The notes under the pieces: generated by a model | Database searches by the model: none | Told to the model about the DNA's origin: nothing | The model's input: the letters and a program-made list of their open reading frames with translations, nothing else | NCBI RefSeq assembly: GCF_003255815.1 | Contig: NC_037677.1 | Span: 107,667,100 to 107,731,099 of the forward strand | Length of the DNA: 64,000 nucleotides | Direction of reading: 5' to 3' | DNA from: Theropithecus gelada | Lineage: Eukaryota > Chordata > Mammalia > Primates > Cercopithecidae | Shown here: one piece after another, positions 62,956 to 64,000 of the stretch | How the letters are laid out: each line of letters opens with the position of its first letter | Numbering within the stretch: the first letter of the stretch is position 1 | Program-made: the position numbers and the translations under genes

Positions 62956-63167
62956 AAATGTAGATATGGATGTTCCTCAAAAAGTTAAAAATAATAATAT
63001 TGTATGCCCAGCAGTCCCACTCTTGTGTAAATATCCAAACAAAACAAAATCAATATCTTAAAGAGATGTATGCATCCCCAAGTTTATTGCAGCATTTTTC
63101 AGAATGGCCAAGATATAGAAATAATCTAAGTATTTGTCAGTATCTGACTGGATAAAGAAAGTATGAG

Positions 63168-63168
<1 letters not shown>
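62956..63168 (+). repeat. L1 ORF2/3' UTR fragment
   Basis: 'gatgttcctcaaaaagttaa', 'ccagcagtcccactcttgtg' and 'gcaacatt'-like sequence follow L1 order on the + strand, opposite to the L1 before it. Confidence 0.7.

Positions 63169-63212
<44 letters not shown>
63169..63212. repeat. (CA)n microsatellite
   Basis: About 22 uninterrupted CA units between the L1 fragment and the mariner end. Confidence 0.97.
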
Positions 63213-63218
<6 letters not shown>

Positions 63219-64000
63219 AGTCTTCAAAAAGTTCATGAAAAGTGCATGTTATGAAAAAAAACTATGTATGGTTTTCAATTTTTTTTGCACCAAAATAAAC
63301 CTGTACTCATTTGTTATAACGTGTCTGAACAAGATCTAGTTTGAGGTACTAATTTGTTATAACATGTCTGAACAAGATCTAGTTTGAGGTACTAAGTTTC
63401 AAAAGGACATCCATTTGAAAAAAGCTTCTATTAGAGCAACATGAATTTTGCTAAAATTGGAGCAAGAACAAACATCAAATTTATGGGGAAGCTTGGGTGG
63501 AAGAATGGTTAAATCACTGATGTTTTACAAAAAGTTTAAGGGGACAATGGCCCAAAGAAATCAGCAATTTGCAAATGGATAAGTCGCTTTAAGAAGGCAT
63601 GAGATGGTGTTAAAGATGAAGCCCACAGTGAACAGACCATACTCATCAATTTGCGAGGAAAAAATTCATTTTGTTTGTGCCCTAATTGAAGAGGACCTAT
63701 GAGTAACAACAGAAACAATATTTACTACCATAGACATCTCAATTGGTTCAGCTTACATAATTCTGGCTGAAAAATTAAAGTTGAGCAAACTTTCTATTTG
63801 ATAGGTGTCAAAGATCAGCTGTGCCTAGATCAGCTGTAGAAAGAGCAGAGCTTTCAATAGAAATTGTAAAAAAGTGGGATCAAGATCCTGAAGGATTTTT
63901 TCCCCCAAAGAATTGTAACAGGAGATGAAACATGGCCTTACCAGTATGATTCTGAAGACAAAGAACAATCGAAGCAATGGCTACCAAGAAGTGGAAGTGG
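63213..64000 (+). mobile_element. Mariner-family DNA transposon (cecropia/MARNA-like), cut by window end
   Basis: Starts with a mariner-type terminal sequence 'gagggagtcttcaaaaagtt'. A decayed transposase frame follows; near the window end it reads VTGDETWPYQYDSEDKEQ, containing the TGDE motif with the first catalytic aspartate. Stops and frameshifts occur earlier, so it is inactive. It is not the HSMAR1 type found in SETMAR, whose motif region differs; assignment to MARNA is from memory and tentative. Confidence 0.75.
63309..63394. repeat. 43-bp tandem duplication inside the mariner element
   Basis: Two units (63309-63351, 63352-63394) differ at one position only (acgtg versus acatg). Confidence 0.95.

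Overview
The window is primate nuclear DNA, AT-rich and dense in interspersed repeats. I count about 17 Alu copies, several nested LINE-1 elements, MIR and MER5 fossils, a MaLR provirus, a solo LTR and two DNA transposons. Two young Alu copies (body starts 55801 and 60728) carry the right-arm variants typical of the Old World monkey AluYR group: 'agatccggccactg' and 'agatctggccactg', where human AluY has 'agatcgcgccactg'. The source is therefore most likely a cercopithecid monkey (macaque, baboon or relative), not human.

The only protein-coding gene I can support is the 3' half of SHOC2 on the + strand. Six coding exons (8622-8752, 12774-12962, 15377-15499, 17076-17213, 17542-17659, 19476-19684) join in frame. 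They encode the last 301 residues of the 582-residue leucine-rich-repeat scaffold, ending in GPYRAMV and a TGA stop. Bases 1-8621 are the intron before the first of these exons. An AT-rich 3' UTR follows the stop, probably for about 1-2 kb. SHOC2 joins MRAS and PP1C to form a phosphatase that removes the inhibitory phosphate from RAF kinases and so promotes MAPK signalling.

From about 22 kb to the end I see no gene. In the human map SHOC2 is followed by a long gap before ADRA2A, which fits. This part is a layered record of transposition: 22-30 kb holds Alus, an old repeat and a tRNA 5'-half retrocopy; 30.2-34.2 kb is an old + strand L1; 35.0-40.2 kb is a minus strand L1 split by an 826-bp solo LTR; 41.07-43.31 kb is a two-LTR THE1-type provirus with an exact 5-bp target duplication; 44.8-47.3 kb holds old + strand L1 3' parts; 47.4-56.2 kb is a near full-length + strand L1 interrupted by four Alus and a 510-bp piggyBac element; 58.7-63.0 kb is a minus strand L1 interrupted by a second L1 and several Alus; 61.53-61.80 kb is a composite pyrimidine microsatellite; and 63.2 kb onward is a mariner element cut by the window edge.

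No CRISPR array, operon or other prokaryotic feature is present. The most interesting items are the apparent tRNA-Cys 5'-half insertion with target duplications (27001-27060), the piggyBac element with a recognisable PGBD4-like N-terminal coding remnant, and several short templated duplications inside L1 and mariner DNA.
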